Part shown: piece by piece, positions 1-11,600 of the stretch
Position numbering within the stretch: the first letter of the stretch is position 1
Layout: each line of letters opens with the position of its first letter
From: Danio rerio
Lineage: Eukaryota; Chordata; Actinopteri; Cypriniformes; Danionidae
Length of the DNA: 64,000 bases
NCBI RefSeq assembly: GCF_049306965.1
Contig: NC_133194.1
Coordinates: 14,542,501-14,606,500, forward strand
Reading direction: 5' to 3'
Position numbers and translations under genes: made by a program
Notes under the pieces: model-generated
The model's input: the letters and a program-made list of their open reading frames with translations, nothing else
Database searches by the model: none
What the model was told of the DNA's origin: nothing

Positions 1-144
1 TAAACTTAAACATTTTAACAATTTTTTATGTTTTTTTTTGTTTCTCTTGATTTTGCTGTTTATTAAACTTTTTATATATTTATATTTTATTCTCATTTTT
101 TTTTCTTTTTTTAGATTAGTTCTAGTTTTAGCAAATCTAATGTA

Positions 145-641
145 CAGTTGAAGTCAGAATTATTAGCCCCCCTGAATTATTAGCCCTGTTTATTTTTTCC
201 ACAATTTCTGTTTAATGGTGAAAAGATTTTTTCAACACATTTCTAAACATAATAGTTTTAATAACTCATTTCTAATAACTGATTTATTTTATCTTTGCCA
301 TGATGACAGTAAATAATATAAAACAATATAATACTTTATTAACTTAAAGTGACATAACTTGCTTAGTTGGGTTAACTAGGTAGGTTAGGGTAATTAGCCT
401 TGCTATTGTATAACGATGGTTTGTTCTATAGACTATCGAAAAACAATTAGCTTAAAGGGGCTAATAATATTGACCCTAAAATGGTTTAAAAAAAATTAAA
501 AACAGATTTTATTCTAGCCAGAATAAAACAAATCAGACTTTCTCCAGAAGAAAAGAACATTTACTTGCTCTGTTAAACATCATTTTAGAAATAATAATAA
601 CAAAAAAATTAATAGGGGGCTAATAATTCTAACTTAAACTG
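145..641. mobile_element. Tc1/mariner-like non-autonomous TA element, copy 1
   Basis: About 500 bp bounded by inverted ends, CAGTTGAAGTCAGAATTATT on the left and a diverged complement ending AACTTAAACTG on the right. It is flanked by TA on both sides (143-144 and 642-643). No transposase frame is visible. The same sequence recurs at 20392, 33191, 48718, 57131 and 61601. TA duplication and size fit a Tc1/mariner-type MITE; the exact family name is not assigned. Confidence 0.75.
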
Positions 642-643
642 TA

Positions 644-2027
644 TATGCACACATATAATATTGTACACCATCAAATAGAAAATATTCACTAAAAGAAAGC
701 TCTGTGAAGGCTTTACTCATTTATGCTGAGCACTGTACACTTATCACAATGATCAACAGTCTGTGACCCATAACACATCAATACGGTTACAATGATGACA
801 ACAATAAACACAAAATACACATGTTCTCCTTGTTACATGTGTAAGCTCAAGTTTTTGATTATATAATGTTGATAAAACTGCAGTAAGATGTAACACTTTT
901 TTTAAGCTTTTACACAATTTTAGTGCACTATTTTAATTTATTTATTTTTTGCCAGTGCAAATAGTTATTATTTTTAATTGTTAAAGTTTTTTTATTTCAT
1001 TTATTATTTTAAATTCTTTTAAACTAAACATCATTTTAAACTAAAATTATATTTGAATATAACATATTTGCTGTAAATAAGCCAACATCAAAAGGATGGG
1101 GGTGGGGGGAGTATTTGGCTCAGTTGATCTAAAAACAGAGCAGAACAGCATGTGTAAATGTCTCTCTCTCTGTGAAACCTGAAAAAGGACATTAAGTTTG
1201 GTAACAGTCTCTTTAACATGCATTTGTTAGTTAACCATTTTAGGGAACAAAACTGCTCGGACGGCAATTGTTTGAATGCTATTGAGGGGTAATGTTCTTG
1301 ATTTCTCCAAACAAAATGCATAACATGACTGTGGTGCTGACAGATGACACAGCATAAACCTTTGATAAAATGAGTGTTTCCCAGCACTGGGGGTTGTAGT
1401 CTCAGTGCTCGTTTGCATCTAATTGCATCAGTGATTTTTTTTACCGTTCTTTTCAGTTGCTTAGGTGCATTTCATACAACACCATTTACATTTGCACAGC
1501 AGTTAATGCATTTCTCAAAACAATTAACACAAACTGCAAAACCTGATAACCTTCAAAAGCGTGTCACTTGCTCAAAATGGATAGCTCATTCCTAGCAAGT
1601 ATTGATGTCAATAAGTGTCAGTGTCATCTAGATGAAAAGTCCTGACAGCGCTGTTTATGAACAAGATAGTCAAATGTCTTTGTCATGTTTTCATTATGAC
1701 ACTTTACTTTGTAAATGTTTTCCAATGCAAAAAAAAAGTCAGATTTTGGTGACACTTCCTGAAAATGCTCATGACAGCACTATATACTATTTGCACAACC
1801 ATTTGAAAACTACAGTAAAGTTAGACATCACTGCATTTAGTGAGGTATCTGAGTACAAGACACTGAATATGTATGTTTCACATTTTTGCATATGCTCATT
1901 ACAATTTTAATTTATTCACAGCATTGTGCAAAAGAATAAATACACTCTGATTTACAACAAACATAAACTTCCTTTGGGCAGAGCTGTGCATCATTGCAGT
2001 ACATAGTGGAACTGAACCAACAACATA
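644..2027. other. intergenic stretch without a gene
   Basis: AT-rich DNA with only short frames that show no protein character. It contains a 176-bp segment (1121-1296) that recurs in intron 2 of srsf4 at 11576-11750. Nothing else recognised. Confidence 0.6.
1121..1296 (+). repeat. dispersed repeat, copy A
   Basis: Begins CAGTTGATCTAAAAACAGAG and ends TATTGAGGGGTAAT. A diverged copy in the same orientation lies at 11576-11750. No terminal inverted repeats or target duplication were recognised, so the class is unknown. Confidence 0.6.
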
Positions 2028-2252
2028 CATTCATTTTCTTGTCGGCTTAGTCCCTTTATTAATCCAGGGTCGCCACAGCGGAATAAACCACCAGCTTATC
2101 CAACAAGTTTTTACGCAGCAGATGCCCTTCCAGCCACAACCCATCTCTGGGAAACATCCACACACACTCATAAACTACAGACAATTTAGCCAATGTATAC
2201 CGCTTGTCTTTGGGGGAAACCGGAGCACTCGGAGGAAACCCACGCGAAGGCA
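2028..2252 (-). mobile_element. DANA-type SINE, 3' half, split by CACTA-1
   Basis: Antisense SINE. It starts with the tail complement (CATTCATTTTCTTGTCGGC) and runs to GGAGGAAACCCACGCGAAGG, where the CACTA element enters. The rest of the SINE resumes at 6235. Joining the two flanks with one CA restores the uninterrupted SINE text seen in the other copies. Confidence 0.85.
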
Positions 2253-2274
2253 CACTCTCAGAAAAAAAGGTACA

Positions 2275-2536
2275 ATGAGGGTACAATTTTTTTACTCCTA
2301 GAGGGAACAAAATATAAAATTGTACCTTTAAAGGTCCCAAATTGGTCCTAGGGTACAATTTTGTACCCAAATGGGCTATAAAGGTACAAATGTCCAGATT
2401 TAGGTTTGAAAGGTACATTTTTGTACCTTTTATAGCACATTTGGATACAAAATTGTACCGTAAAGGACCAATTTGGCACCTTTAAAGGTACAATTATATA
2501 TTTTGTTTGCCTATAGGAACAAAATTGTACCCTCAG
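2275..2536. repeat. foldback subterminal repeat of CACTA-1 left end
   Basis: Imperfect inverted repeat of about 260 bp centred near 2406. GAGGGTACAATTTTTTTACT at the outside pairs with AACAAAATTGTACCCTC at 2520-2536. Inside it GGTACAA/TTGTACC recurs several times. CACTA transposases are known to bind subterminal repeats; the foldback form is seen directly. Confidence 0.75.
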
Positions 2537-2950
2537 CTCATGATAAGATCAAGACACTATATAACACTAATTTAAATGTATTAATACTAAACATTAATAC
2601 TAAAATACATAATTTAAAAACATAATAAATAAATAAATTGATTGAATTAAATATTTTAATATTAAATAATTTTTTCATGTATTTAAATTTTTTCATGTAT
2701 TTAAATTACATTTTTTTCTCAAAAATGTTAATAATTTAATTTATAATAGAATGTAATTTTAATAATTAAAAACGTAAATACTGGTCTTTGCTTACTGTTT
2801 AAGTTTAAGACCCTATAGTATATGGGATGTGGAATAAGAACCATGCAGAGTGACAGCATCTTCATACAGGTGGTGATGTTGCTGTCTCTTTAAGAATTTG
2901 GCTTGTTGAGACGTTATAGTAGTGTTTGTTACTGAGGCGGTCCGTCGAGT

Positions 2951-5950
2951 ATGCTGGCTGTTTACACAGAACTTCGCACGCTTTTCAAAGAAAAGTCTAT
3001 TTTGGAGTCCACACTTTTCAGGTAAGAATGTATTAAAGATATATTTTCATTCTCATTTTTACATGTGAAGCCGTGTTCTGTTGATTTTGTCTGACTCTCG
3101 GGTCTCGGCTTTCCCCCGCTTTAAGTGCTCCGGGCTGGCCTGCAGGATGGAGTTTGCTAAGATGTCTGCAGCTTATTAAAGAAGTTAATACAATGTGATA
3201 TCGAAGTCACCGAGGGACATAACGTTATAGACGGTGAGTACTATATGCTGTTTGTTTTCTCGGTGTAAAAGTTCCCTTTATCGCCTACGTTACGTATTCG
3301 CGCCTTATATCTTACGTTACGTTACTGCTTTATTAATAAGTCTTGCCACGGCGGAATATAATCGCAACCCAAATAGCAAAATACACTCGGGCCAGTTGCG
3401 GCGGCAGAAGCGAGCCGAAACTGCCGTATCCGTGCACCGGAATCAAGCCGTGACCCGTGAGTAATGTGCTGTGTGGCCCGGAGCTCGCGCGACTAAAGTT
3501 TTCATATACCTTGATATAGAACCTTTTGTTATTATTAATACTGGAGATTTGTAATTATCGATAATGTTTTATAATTTGAGGCCATTTTTCTAGCCACGGT
3601 TGACCGCTGAAATGTAATTTTAGACGGTTATATAAGTTACACCGCCATTTTGTGAAGAATAATCACAATTTTGTCACCGACAAAGCGACTGATTATGTAA
3701 ACGTGGCTAGTTACAAACGTGGCGTGTGTATGCTTGTACATATCTTCGTTTCAGTGTCTAAGTTACATTAATGTTGAGGAGTGTCCACAAACTCTTATGT
3801 CCAGAATTGGTGGTGCTTTACTATCGTTTAACGTTATACTTATGTTAATGTAGAATTATTAACATACCATGTTGTATAAATCGACGTTTTAAGTTATACT
3901 TTGTTCTTTAATGTAATAATTTGTCTCATCTGTTCTGAAACTGGTACCTTGAGCTATTTTACCTATTTTATTAGTATCTCAAAATAAGTAAATAGTTATT
4001 GCTTTATCTTATTGCTTTCCAGAAGTTTTTGAAGTTTCCAATTGTCTTTCAGGACAAGATTGAACAACAGAATGCAGCCTAACAGCATCAGGGCAACGAA
4101 GGCATGTCATATGAAAGCATGGCTCAGTTACAAGATGTAAGTATCTCTCATTATCTATACCATGGTTTTAATGGCTTACATACTATTTTAAATTTGTAGG
4201 TTTTTACTTACAAACAACAATAAATGTACACCCACATGTTTAAAATTATTTTCTAGGTTTTCATCGAAAGATGAGAGATCAACTGAAGAATGCTATGGAC
4301 CTGACTCTAAGGTACTCTTTCTAAACTTTCTCCACTTGATTAATATTATTAAATTCTAGCTTTGGATGGATTCATTCAAATTTGTTTGTATGCCACATCT
4401 TATGTTCCAGGAATTGATTTTACAGCAGCACTTCTCATTTTGCCAGCCTTGTTAAGCGAGACACTTCAACATTTCGTTGTGCTCCGGTGCGTATGTTGTT
4501 TTCTGTTCAGTATATGCTGTGATAAATGCATTTTATAATGCTTGATATTCTTTATATTAGGATGACGCAGTGGGTAGTGCTGTCACCTTACAGCAAGAAG
4601 GTCGCTGGTTCGAGCCTCGGCTGGGTCAGTTGGCATTTGTGTGAGGAGTTTGCATATTCTTCCAGTGTTCGTGAAGGTTTCCTCCAAGTGCTCCGGTTTC
4701 CCCACAAGTATAAAGACATGCGCTATAGCTGAATTTGGTAAGCTTATTTGTCTGTAGTGTATAAATGTGTGTGTGAATGAGTGTGTCTGGATGTTTCGTA
4801 ATACTGGGTTGCAGCTAGAAGGGCATCTGCTGCATAAAACATATGCTGGATAAGTTGGTGGTTCATTCCACTGTGGCGACCCCAGATTAATAAAGGGACT
4901 AAGCCGAAAAGAAATTGAATGAATGAATGAAATTTATATTAGTCTTTTAATCTGTGATACTTTTTTTTTTTTTTTTAATCAGTGAATATTAATTATTTTA
5001 CTTTCTATGCATTTTGATTTTCTCTTCATCAGTTATAGAGTGAGTGATATTAATGTAATTATTGCTTTGTCATTTACAGTGAACCATCTTCACATCCAAC
5101 AGTTCAAGTACAGGAGGAGGCCACCGACTGGACAACTGTGTTAACAAGATGAGTCACGGCAGTCTTCAGAGTTGATGGGATTGCGATTGGCTGGGCTAAT
5201 GATGTGGACGAATATACATTTTTGACATATCCATCTTATTAGAAGAACACCTTGATGTTTCTGCAGTGGAATGTTTTGAATGAACGGTGGACGGTGACGA
5301 GCCTCGATCTACTCCAGTTACCAGAGTGATCAACCTTGTTTTTTGTTTCTCTACATGCTCTTGGGATAATCACAATCATCAAGTTAATTCAGCACACTGC
5401 TCTCATTCATGCATAAAGCAAATTTTTAAATAACTTGTTGTCCTAATGACTATCAAAGAACATTTTCCAGATATGAGTGCTTTACATGTCATGTTTACCA
5501 AAAGCATAAACACATATTGTGTTACAACAAATTACAACTCCACTTGAGGATGATGAGGAGTAATCTACTGATGTTGAGGAAGAGGCTACTGATGTATTTG
5601 ATTGTCTGCGCTGTTGAAGCAATTTATAGAGAAACATTGCCTTCATTCTGAAATACAGAGAAAATTTTGATGACAAATTATTTATTATGACCGAGTATTC
5701 TGACTAAAGACAAATACTTTGGACTTTATAAAGTGCAGATGATGTAGCCTGTGTAACGTGTTTATAAATTTTAAACAGTATTCTTGTGGTCTTTGTATTA
5801 AGTGTAGATTATTTAGTTTTTATTCGTTATCTAAATTGTTCTTTTTACTGTTTTACATGTCTGCTTTATACTTGCTGTGTAATTTTATTTCTTAACACAT
5901 TCAGTTGTGATTTGTAATGAAATATTTCTACATTAATAAATAAAAATGGA
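2951..5950 (+). pseudogene. decayed spliced cargo gene in CACTA-1
   Basis: Product not recognised. Plausible exons are 2951-3021 (ATG at 2951, donor GTAAG), 3126 or 3146-3233, 4023 or 4053-4136, 4257-4311, 4360 or 4411-4490, and 5080 onwards. A poly(A) signal (AATAAA) lies near 5938. The last exon reads EPSSHPTVQVQEEATDW from 5081, meets TGA at 5150, continues VFRVDGIAIGWANDVDEYTF, meets TAG at 5240, then KNTLMFLQWNVL to a TGA at 5327. Exons 3-5 keep protein-like stretches (GNEGMSYESMAQLQ, HRKMRDQLKNAMDLTL, FTAALLILPALLSETLQHF) but their reading phases do not join. The YPSY-stop-KNT segment resembles YPRYIKNA in the CACTA-2 gene. From memory, an (F/Y)-x-x-x-YP-x3-KNTxxFxQ C-terminus recurs in a fish family of SAMD3-like uncharacterised proteins; this link is an inference. 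It is a remnant, or now a non-coding transcript. Confidence 0.55.
4561..4931 (+). mobile_element. DANA-type SINE inside CACTA-1
   Basis: Near full-length sense copy in the intron before the last cargo exon. The tRNA-like head (GCAGTGGGTAGTGCTGTC, B-box-like GGTTCGAGCC), the conserved core and the tail GACTAAGCCGAAAAG followed by (GAAT)n are all present. It shows that the CACTA element also received insertions after it arrived. Confidence 0.85.
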
Positions 5951-6048
5951 CATCTGTGAACCAAAATATTTTATTTATTTATTTGTGCATGCAGTCACCA
6001 AAAGATCAAAATGCCTGGGTCAGTACCCTGAAAATACTATATAATATA

Positions 6049-6222
6049 AAAAGGTAAATTTTTGTACCTTCAGTGTCTAGGGTACAAAATTGTCCCTTAA
6101 AGGGTACAAATGTAGAAGGTACAATTTTGTACCTTTAAATAGAGGTACAAATTTGTACCCTTAAGGGTACCACCCCAGTGACGGGCCATTTGTACCCTAA
6201 AAGGTACAATTTTGTACCTTTT
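6049..6222. repeat. subterminal repeat array, CACTA-1 right end
   Basis: About ten GGTACAA/TTGTACC units in both orientations. It includes CCCCAGTGACGGGCCATTTG (6171-6190), whose complement is matched in the left end of CACTA-2 (50335-50360). This marks equivalent ends of the two elements. Confidence 0.8.
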
Positions 6223-6234
6223 TTTCTGAGAGTG

Positions 6235-6342
6235 CAGGGAGAACATGCAAACTCCACACAGAAATGCCAACTGAGCCGAGGTTCGAACCAGCGACCTTCT
6301 TGCTGTGAGGCAACAGCACTACCTACTGCGCCACTGCCTCAC
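6235..6342 (-). mobile_element. DANA-type SINE, 5' half, split by CACTA-1
   Basis: Continues the SINE interrupted at 2252: GGGAGAACATGCAAACTCC through the antisense tRNA-like head ending CACTACCTACTGCGCCACTG. Confidence 0.85.
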
Positions 6343-6455
6343 CCCTACAACATACACAGGTCTGTAAATCATTCATGAAATTTTTCATTTTAGAAGACAT
6401 TTTTAGGAAATGTATTTTTTTTAATAAAATAAGCTAGACAGATTTTGACAACTAG

Positions 6456-7004
6456 GGTGGCACAGTAGGTAGTGCTGTCATCTCACAGCAGGAAGAAAAA
6501 AAAACTCACAGCATGAAGGTCATTGGTTTGAGCCTCAGTTGGGTCAGTTGGCATTTCTGTGTTTTCTGAGTTTGCAAGCTCTCCCCGCTCTGTTTTCCCC
6601 AACAAGTCCAAAGACATGCGATACAGGTGAATTGGTTAAGCTAAAAAAGTTGTCTGTAGTGTATGTGTGTGAATGAGCAACACAATCTCACGGCAATTCG
6701 TAACTTTTTGATTTAGTGACTAATTTGTATGAATTTGTACGTTCTAATTCGTTTAATTAATTCTAATTCGTCAATTTAGTACGATTTGCTCATCCCCCAA
6801 TGACAGTTGGGTTTAGGGGTGGGGTTGGGTGCCACACCTTCTTTTTAAAATCATACAATTACGTATTACTGAACTTGTACAATTTCGTACAAATTAGCAA
6901 CTAATCTGGCAAAACATACTTACGTTTTCTCGTGAGATCAGGCTGGAATGAGAATGCATTTGTGTTTACCAGTAATTGGACTAAGCCTAAAAGAAAATAA
7001 ATGA
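6456..7004 (+). mobile_element. DANA-type SINE with 14-bp target duplication, interrupted
   Basis: Sense SINE flanked by identical ATTTTGACAACTAG at 6442-6455 and 7005-7018. This is a target duplication typical of LINE-driven retroposition. The body is interrupted at 6678-6945 by a MITE and has lost part of its core. Confidence 0.85.
6678..6945. mobile_element. palindromic MITE with 7-bp target duplication, copy 1
   Basis: 268 bp from CAACACAATCTCACGGC to CGTGAGATCAGGCTG. It is flanked by GAATGAG on both sides (6671-6677 and 6946-6952) within the tail of a DANA SINE. Imperfect inverted ends share ATCTCACG. Internal TTCGTAC-like motifs are arranged symmetrically. No coding capacity. A second copy lies at 57460-57714. 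Superfamily not assigned. Confidence 0.8.
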
Positions 7005-7018
7005 ATTTTGACAACTAG

Positions 7019-7513
7019 TTCAAGATTTTTGTATGTAATAATAAAATGAGGACTATTAGTTTTAAATGACATGACATGAGCGAATTTTAATGTTTTAAAA
7101 TAGTTGATTGAAAGTAGTTGATGCATATCCAAAAGCATTTGCAATTTGTTGGAAGGAATGTGAAACTGCTACTATGATGTGCACAAATGACCAATTGTTT
7201 TGAGAAATGCATTAACTGTCGTGCAAATGTAAATAGTGTTGTAAAAAATACACCAAAGCCACTTAGAAAAACTGTAAATGTCTGAATGATGTTTCTTTCT
7301 TCTTTTGACTAATCTCAACATCTTTTTGATGTTCTTATTATTAAAAACCGAAAGAGACAAATACACTATTTTAAATAGTTTGATGTTACAAAGTACAAAT
7401 ACTCTAGTAATATATACGTAGTTAAGTATTTTATCATTTTAACTGTTATCTGATGGAAAAAGTACAAAAGATCATACTGTTTAATGTATTTACATTTTAA
7501 AATATTAAGATGG
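7019..7513. other. intergenic stretch without a gene
   Basis: AT-rich unique-looking sequence. Short frames on both strands show no protein character. No repeat family was recognised. Confidence 0.5.
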
Positions 7514-7870
7514 GCATGTCACGGTGGTGCAGTGGGTAGCACGATCGCCTCACATCAAGGTTGCTGGTTCGAGCATCGGCTTGGTCATTTGGCATTTCTG
7601 TGTGGAGTTTGCTTTTTTGTAGGTTCCTCCAGTTGCTCTGATTTCCCCCACAGTCAAAAGACATGCCACATAGGTGAATTGAATAAGCTAAATTGTCTGT
7701 AGTGTATGTGTGTTAATAAAGGTGTTTGTGTGTTTCCCAGTGTTGGGTTGCAGCTGGAAGGGCATCTGCTGCATAAAACATATGCTGGATAAGTTGGCGG
7801 TTCATTCCGCTGTGGCAACCCCTGATTAATAAAGAGACTAATCCAAAAAGAAAATTAAAGAATGAAAGAG
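7514..7870 (+). mobile_element. DANA-type SINE
   Basis: Full-length sense copy. TATTAAGATGG before it (7503-7513) and TACTAAGATGG after it (7871-7881) form an 11-bp target duplication with one mismatch. Confidence 0.85.
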
Positions 7871-8052
7871 TACTAAGATGGTGTTTTATACCCAATCCTT
7901 TTCAAAATACCCTTTAAAATAAATAGATTAATTTCCCTAAACACTTGATATAACTTAATTAGATTATTGTCAGGCCACAAACATTGTTGGGCCTATAACA
8001 AAATCTTACTTAGCTTAAAAAACATTTATTTTGTCTTATTACACCGCTGGGC

Positions 8053-8411
8053 AGGCGACACAGTGGCGTAGTAGGTGTCGCTTCACAGCAAGAAGGTCAC
8101 TGGTTCGAGCTCTGGGTGGGTCAGTTGGCATTTCAGTGTGGAGTTTGCATGTTCTCCCTGCGTTCGCGTAGGTTTCCTCTGGGTGCTCCATTTTCCCCCA
8201 CAGTCCAAAAACATGCGGTACAGGTGAATTGGGTAGGCTAAATTGTCCGTAGTGTGTGAAGAGTTTATATGGATGTTCTCAAAGATTGCAGCTGGAAGGG
8301 CATCTGCTGCATAAAACATGTGCTGAATTAGTTGGCGGTTCATTCCGCTGCGGTGACCCCATATTAATAAAGGGACTAAGCTGAAAAGAAAATGAATGAA
8401 TGAATGAATAA
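8053..8411 (+). mobile_element. DANA-type SINE
   Basis: Full-length sense copy with (GAAT)n tail. A 15-bp target duplication flanks it: ATTACACCGCTGGGC at 8038-8052 and ATTACACCACTGGGC at 8412-8426, one mismatch. It ends about 260 bp before the srsf4 start codon. Confidence 0.85.
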
Positions 8412-8487
8412 ATTACACCACTGGGCTGAGTTGTTAGGTTCTTTATCTAAATATTTAAAGTACTACAATCGTGTAAATTTAGTATGC

Positions 8488-8500
8488 AAAATAATAATAA

Positions 8501-8537
<37 letters not shown>

Positions 8538-8538
8538 G
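8488..8538. repeat. (ATT)n microsatellite upstream of srsf4
   Basis: Sixteen or so tandem ATT units next to the likely srsf4 promoter region. Confidence 0.9.
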
Positions 8539-8672
8539 CAATTGGTAGGACTTTTACAATCACTTATGTCTGCTTTGACTTTTATTTTGAAAAATGCTCG
8601 TTACAGGACACTTATTTTGAATCTCACATTTGTTGTTGCTAATTTTCCACGCCGAGCCACTGCACAGGAAAA

Positions 8673-11600
8673 ATGTCTCGAGTTTATGTGGGAAAATTGA
8701 GCTACCGCGCCAGAGAGAAAGATGTAGAACGTTTTTTTAAAGGTTATGGGAAGATTCTGGAAGTAGATCTGAAAAATGGGTACGTAATTTTGTATGTATA
8801 ACGGTCAAATGAAACGTGCGGCTGAAACAGCAATGGAGTCTTTACAACGCTAACGTTAAAGCTGTCTGTTCTACTGTTCCAATTAAATTACAAATATACA
8901 ACTATATTTTATGTATTAAATAACATTTATGACGATTGACTGCGCGTAGTAGTGTACTTAAAAAATATTTGCGTTTATTCCATTGTGTTATTATTTTTTT
9001 TTGTATTAGCTATTTTAGCCCAGCAGGCTAACGTTAACCCCCATTGTTTCCGGGCTGGCCTCAACTGAGCTTTTTGCCACGTTATATCTAGTCGATGTTT
9101 AATTTATCCGATTGCCTCGTAAAAGTGCTTCACATATATCTACAAATTAAATTATAAGCATTTTAATTTAAAACTGAAATTAAAATTCGTTAAAAACATC
9201 AACATTGATTATCAGTCGTAACGTTGTTTGATAGTGTTATTCGACGGTAATGTTAAGTTATGTTTTTCAGCATGCAGTCTCAAGTCATATTAGTTATAAT
9301 TGTTTACAAAGAAATTTTAGTTTTAATGTGCACCTTTTTTTTGGAAATAAAATGAATAGAAATTAAGAAATCGCATTTGGTACATTTTATTAATTACCCT
9401 TTCCATTATCTGTGCCTTTACAACAGCATCCTTGGTTTAACTGATTGTTGAGGTTAAAGCATAGAAAGTGCAAAGTAAAGCATGAGCTACTACAATCATT
9501 ATTTTATAAGTAACCATGATCTAACTATTATTTTTCTTGTCAAACCTTTCAAAAAGTAGTAAATATACAGGTAAGTTAATTGTTTGATGTTAGTCCTCCT
9601 ATTATGATGGTAGCTCAGCGTTTTTTTTAAACGGTTGTTGGCACCAAAATATAACTTACTATAATGTCTATAGAAGCAAAATGGTTTATTTAAAAAAAAA
9701 AACAGGCATAGTTTTTTTATTAAAAAATGTATGATATTAACCAATATTACTTTTTATTGTTTTTTACATTAGACTTTATAGAGCAGGGCTGCCCAAACTT
9801 GGTCCTGGGTGGTCTGTGTCCTGCAAAGTTTAGTTCCAACCCCAATCAAACCCATCTGGGCTAGTTAATCAAGCTTTTACTAGGCTTTCTACATCCATAC
9901 GGGTGTGTTGAGGCAAGTTGGAGCTAAAATCTGGAGGACACCGGCCTTCCAGGACTGAGTTTGCCTGCGACTGCCAAAATAACAATGCCAGTGACTCGCG
10001 ACCCCCACATTCCTGAGGTGGTTATAAATATACAAATGTCGCGCACAGGTCTATATAATAAAAATACACAAAAAAGTGCAACAGTCTAACAACCATATTA
10101 TTTTAATAGTCATTTATTAGTTTGTTGATTTCAATTTTAACCTCATCTTATGAGACTGGTAGGCACAATGTTTTCAGTTTATTCTTGGTTTAGTTTTAAA
10201 GACCACCACTCAGAGATTATTCTTTACCAGTTGTGCCCTGTTTTAATTTCTAATGCATCTGATTGCTGTGAAGGTGTCAAAAAGTTTAACCTAGTGAAAC
10301 ACACAATCCAATGACAAAAAAACCTAATAGCATTTCATTTGCATGTTGTTGCATTTTAATGTAATCATTAACTACTATTTTTTAACTTTTGTGAGTTATG
10401 TAAAAAATATGGTAATTTTAATAGTTTATTAATTTATTTGACTTTTGGAAATCACCAAGCGACCCCCTATCAATGTCCCATGACTCCCAGGGGGTCCCGA
10501 CCCACACTTTGGAAACCACTGTTATAGAGCATGAAGAAAGTAAATCAGGAAATACCTGAATTGAACTAGACTTTGTGCATTTGTTATTGCAAGTCACATA
10601 TGCTCAAAGCCCATAAATCCCATATGTTCATCCCTTTAGATATGGCTTTGTGGAGTTTGATGACCCCCGTGATGCAGATGATGCAGTGTATGATCTGAAT
10701 GGCAAAGACCTTTGTGGGAAGAGAGTGATAGTGGAGCACACCATAGGACAGCGCCGAGATGGTGGCAACAGATCTGGAAGAAGTAATATATTCATTTACT
10801 TGCTTATTTCGGGATACTATATATATATCAATCAGTATTTCAGTTTTATATGAGAAATAAATGGTGAATTGTGCCAACATATTTTTTCAGGCTTTTCAGA
10901 TGGAGAGTTTTGCACACAACATGCTCACTATGATTTTTAATTATTTAAAAAAAAAAAAACTAGTTTCCAGTATTTCTCTGTTGCAATCAGGAGATCACAG
11001 TTTGAAAATACACCAATCTTTTCTTCTCTAAAGGCTTATTATGCGGTCTGTCAATACCAACCATCTTTGCTCTGCTCAATAACATAGCGAGTCGGCATCC
11101 ATCAGCCTATCTCAGAAATTCTAAATATTTAAAAGGTTCATTTACCCATAAATTAATATTTCGTTACCTAATGTTTACTCAAGTCGTTTCAAACATTTAT
11201 AAACTTATATCTTTACAATAATAAAATCATCATTTATTCACCCTCCATCTGTTCCAAACATTTTAAGCTACTTCTCCAAAAGTTACTGGAAAGATTAAGT
11301 TTTAAAGAATGCTGAAAGCCAGTAGCTATTGACATCCAAAGATGGAAGTACTATAGAAGACAATGGCTACGAGTTTCCAACATTCCTCAAAATATCATCT
11401 TTTGTGTTCAACAGAGGACAGAAACTCAAGCATGTTTGGAACATGTGGAGGGTGAATAAATGATGACCGAATTTTCACTGGTTTAAAAACTATTTGCCTT
11501 TAGGCATGTAATGTCATAATTGGCAATTGTTTCATTTTTATTATTATTATTTTTTAAATCCAATTTACATTGACTCAGTTGATCTAAAAACAGAGCTTAT

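Larger units (their letters stand above)
2253..6234 (+). mobile_element. CACTA/EnSpm-type transposon CACTA-1 with cargo gene
   Basis: A 3982-bp element with 21-bp terminal inverted repeats (CACTCTCAGAAAAAAAGG...). It is flanked by a CA duplication (2251-2252, 6235-6236). Both ends carry many GGTACAA/TTGTACC motifs in alternating orientation. It is inserted in a DANA SINE and itself contains another DANA copy (4561-4931). Between the ends lies a spliced, decayed gene (2951-5950). No DDE transposase is recognised, so the element is probably non-autonomous. Termini starting CACT(A/G), subterminal repeats and a 2-3 bp duplication are features of the CACTA superfamily; the assignment rests on these. 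Confidence 0.8.

Noticed and set aside
2059-2418. 119-residue minus-strand frame
   Set aside because: It reads across a DANA SINE and a CACTA end, so it is not a gene.
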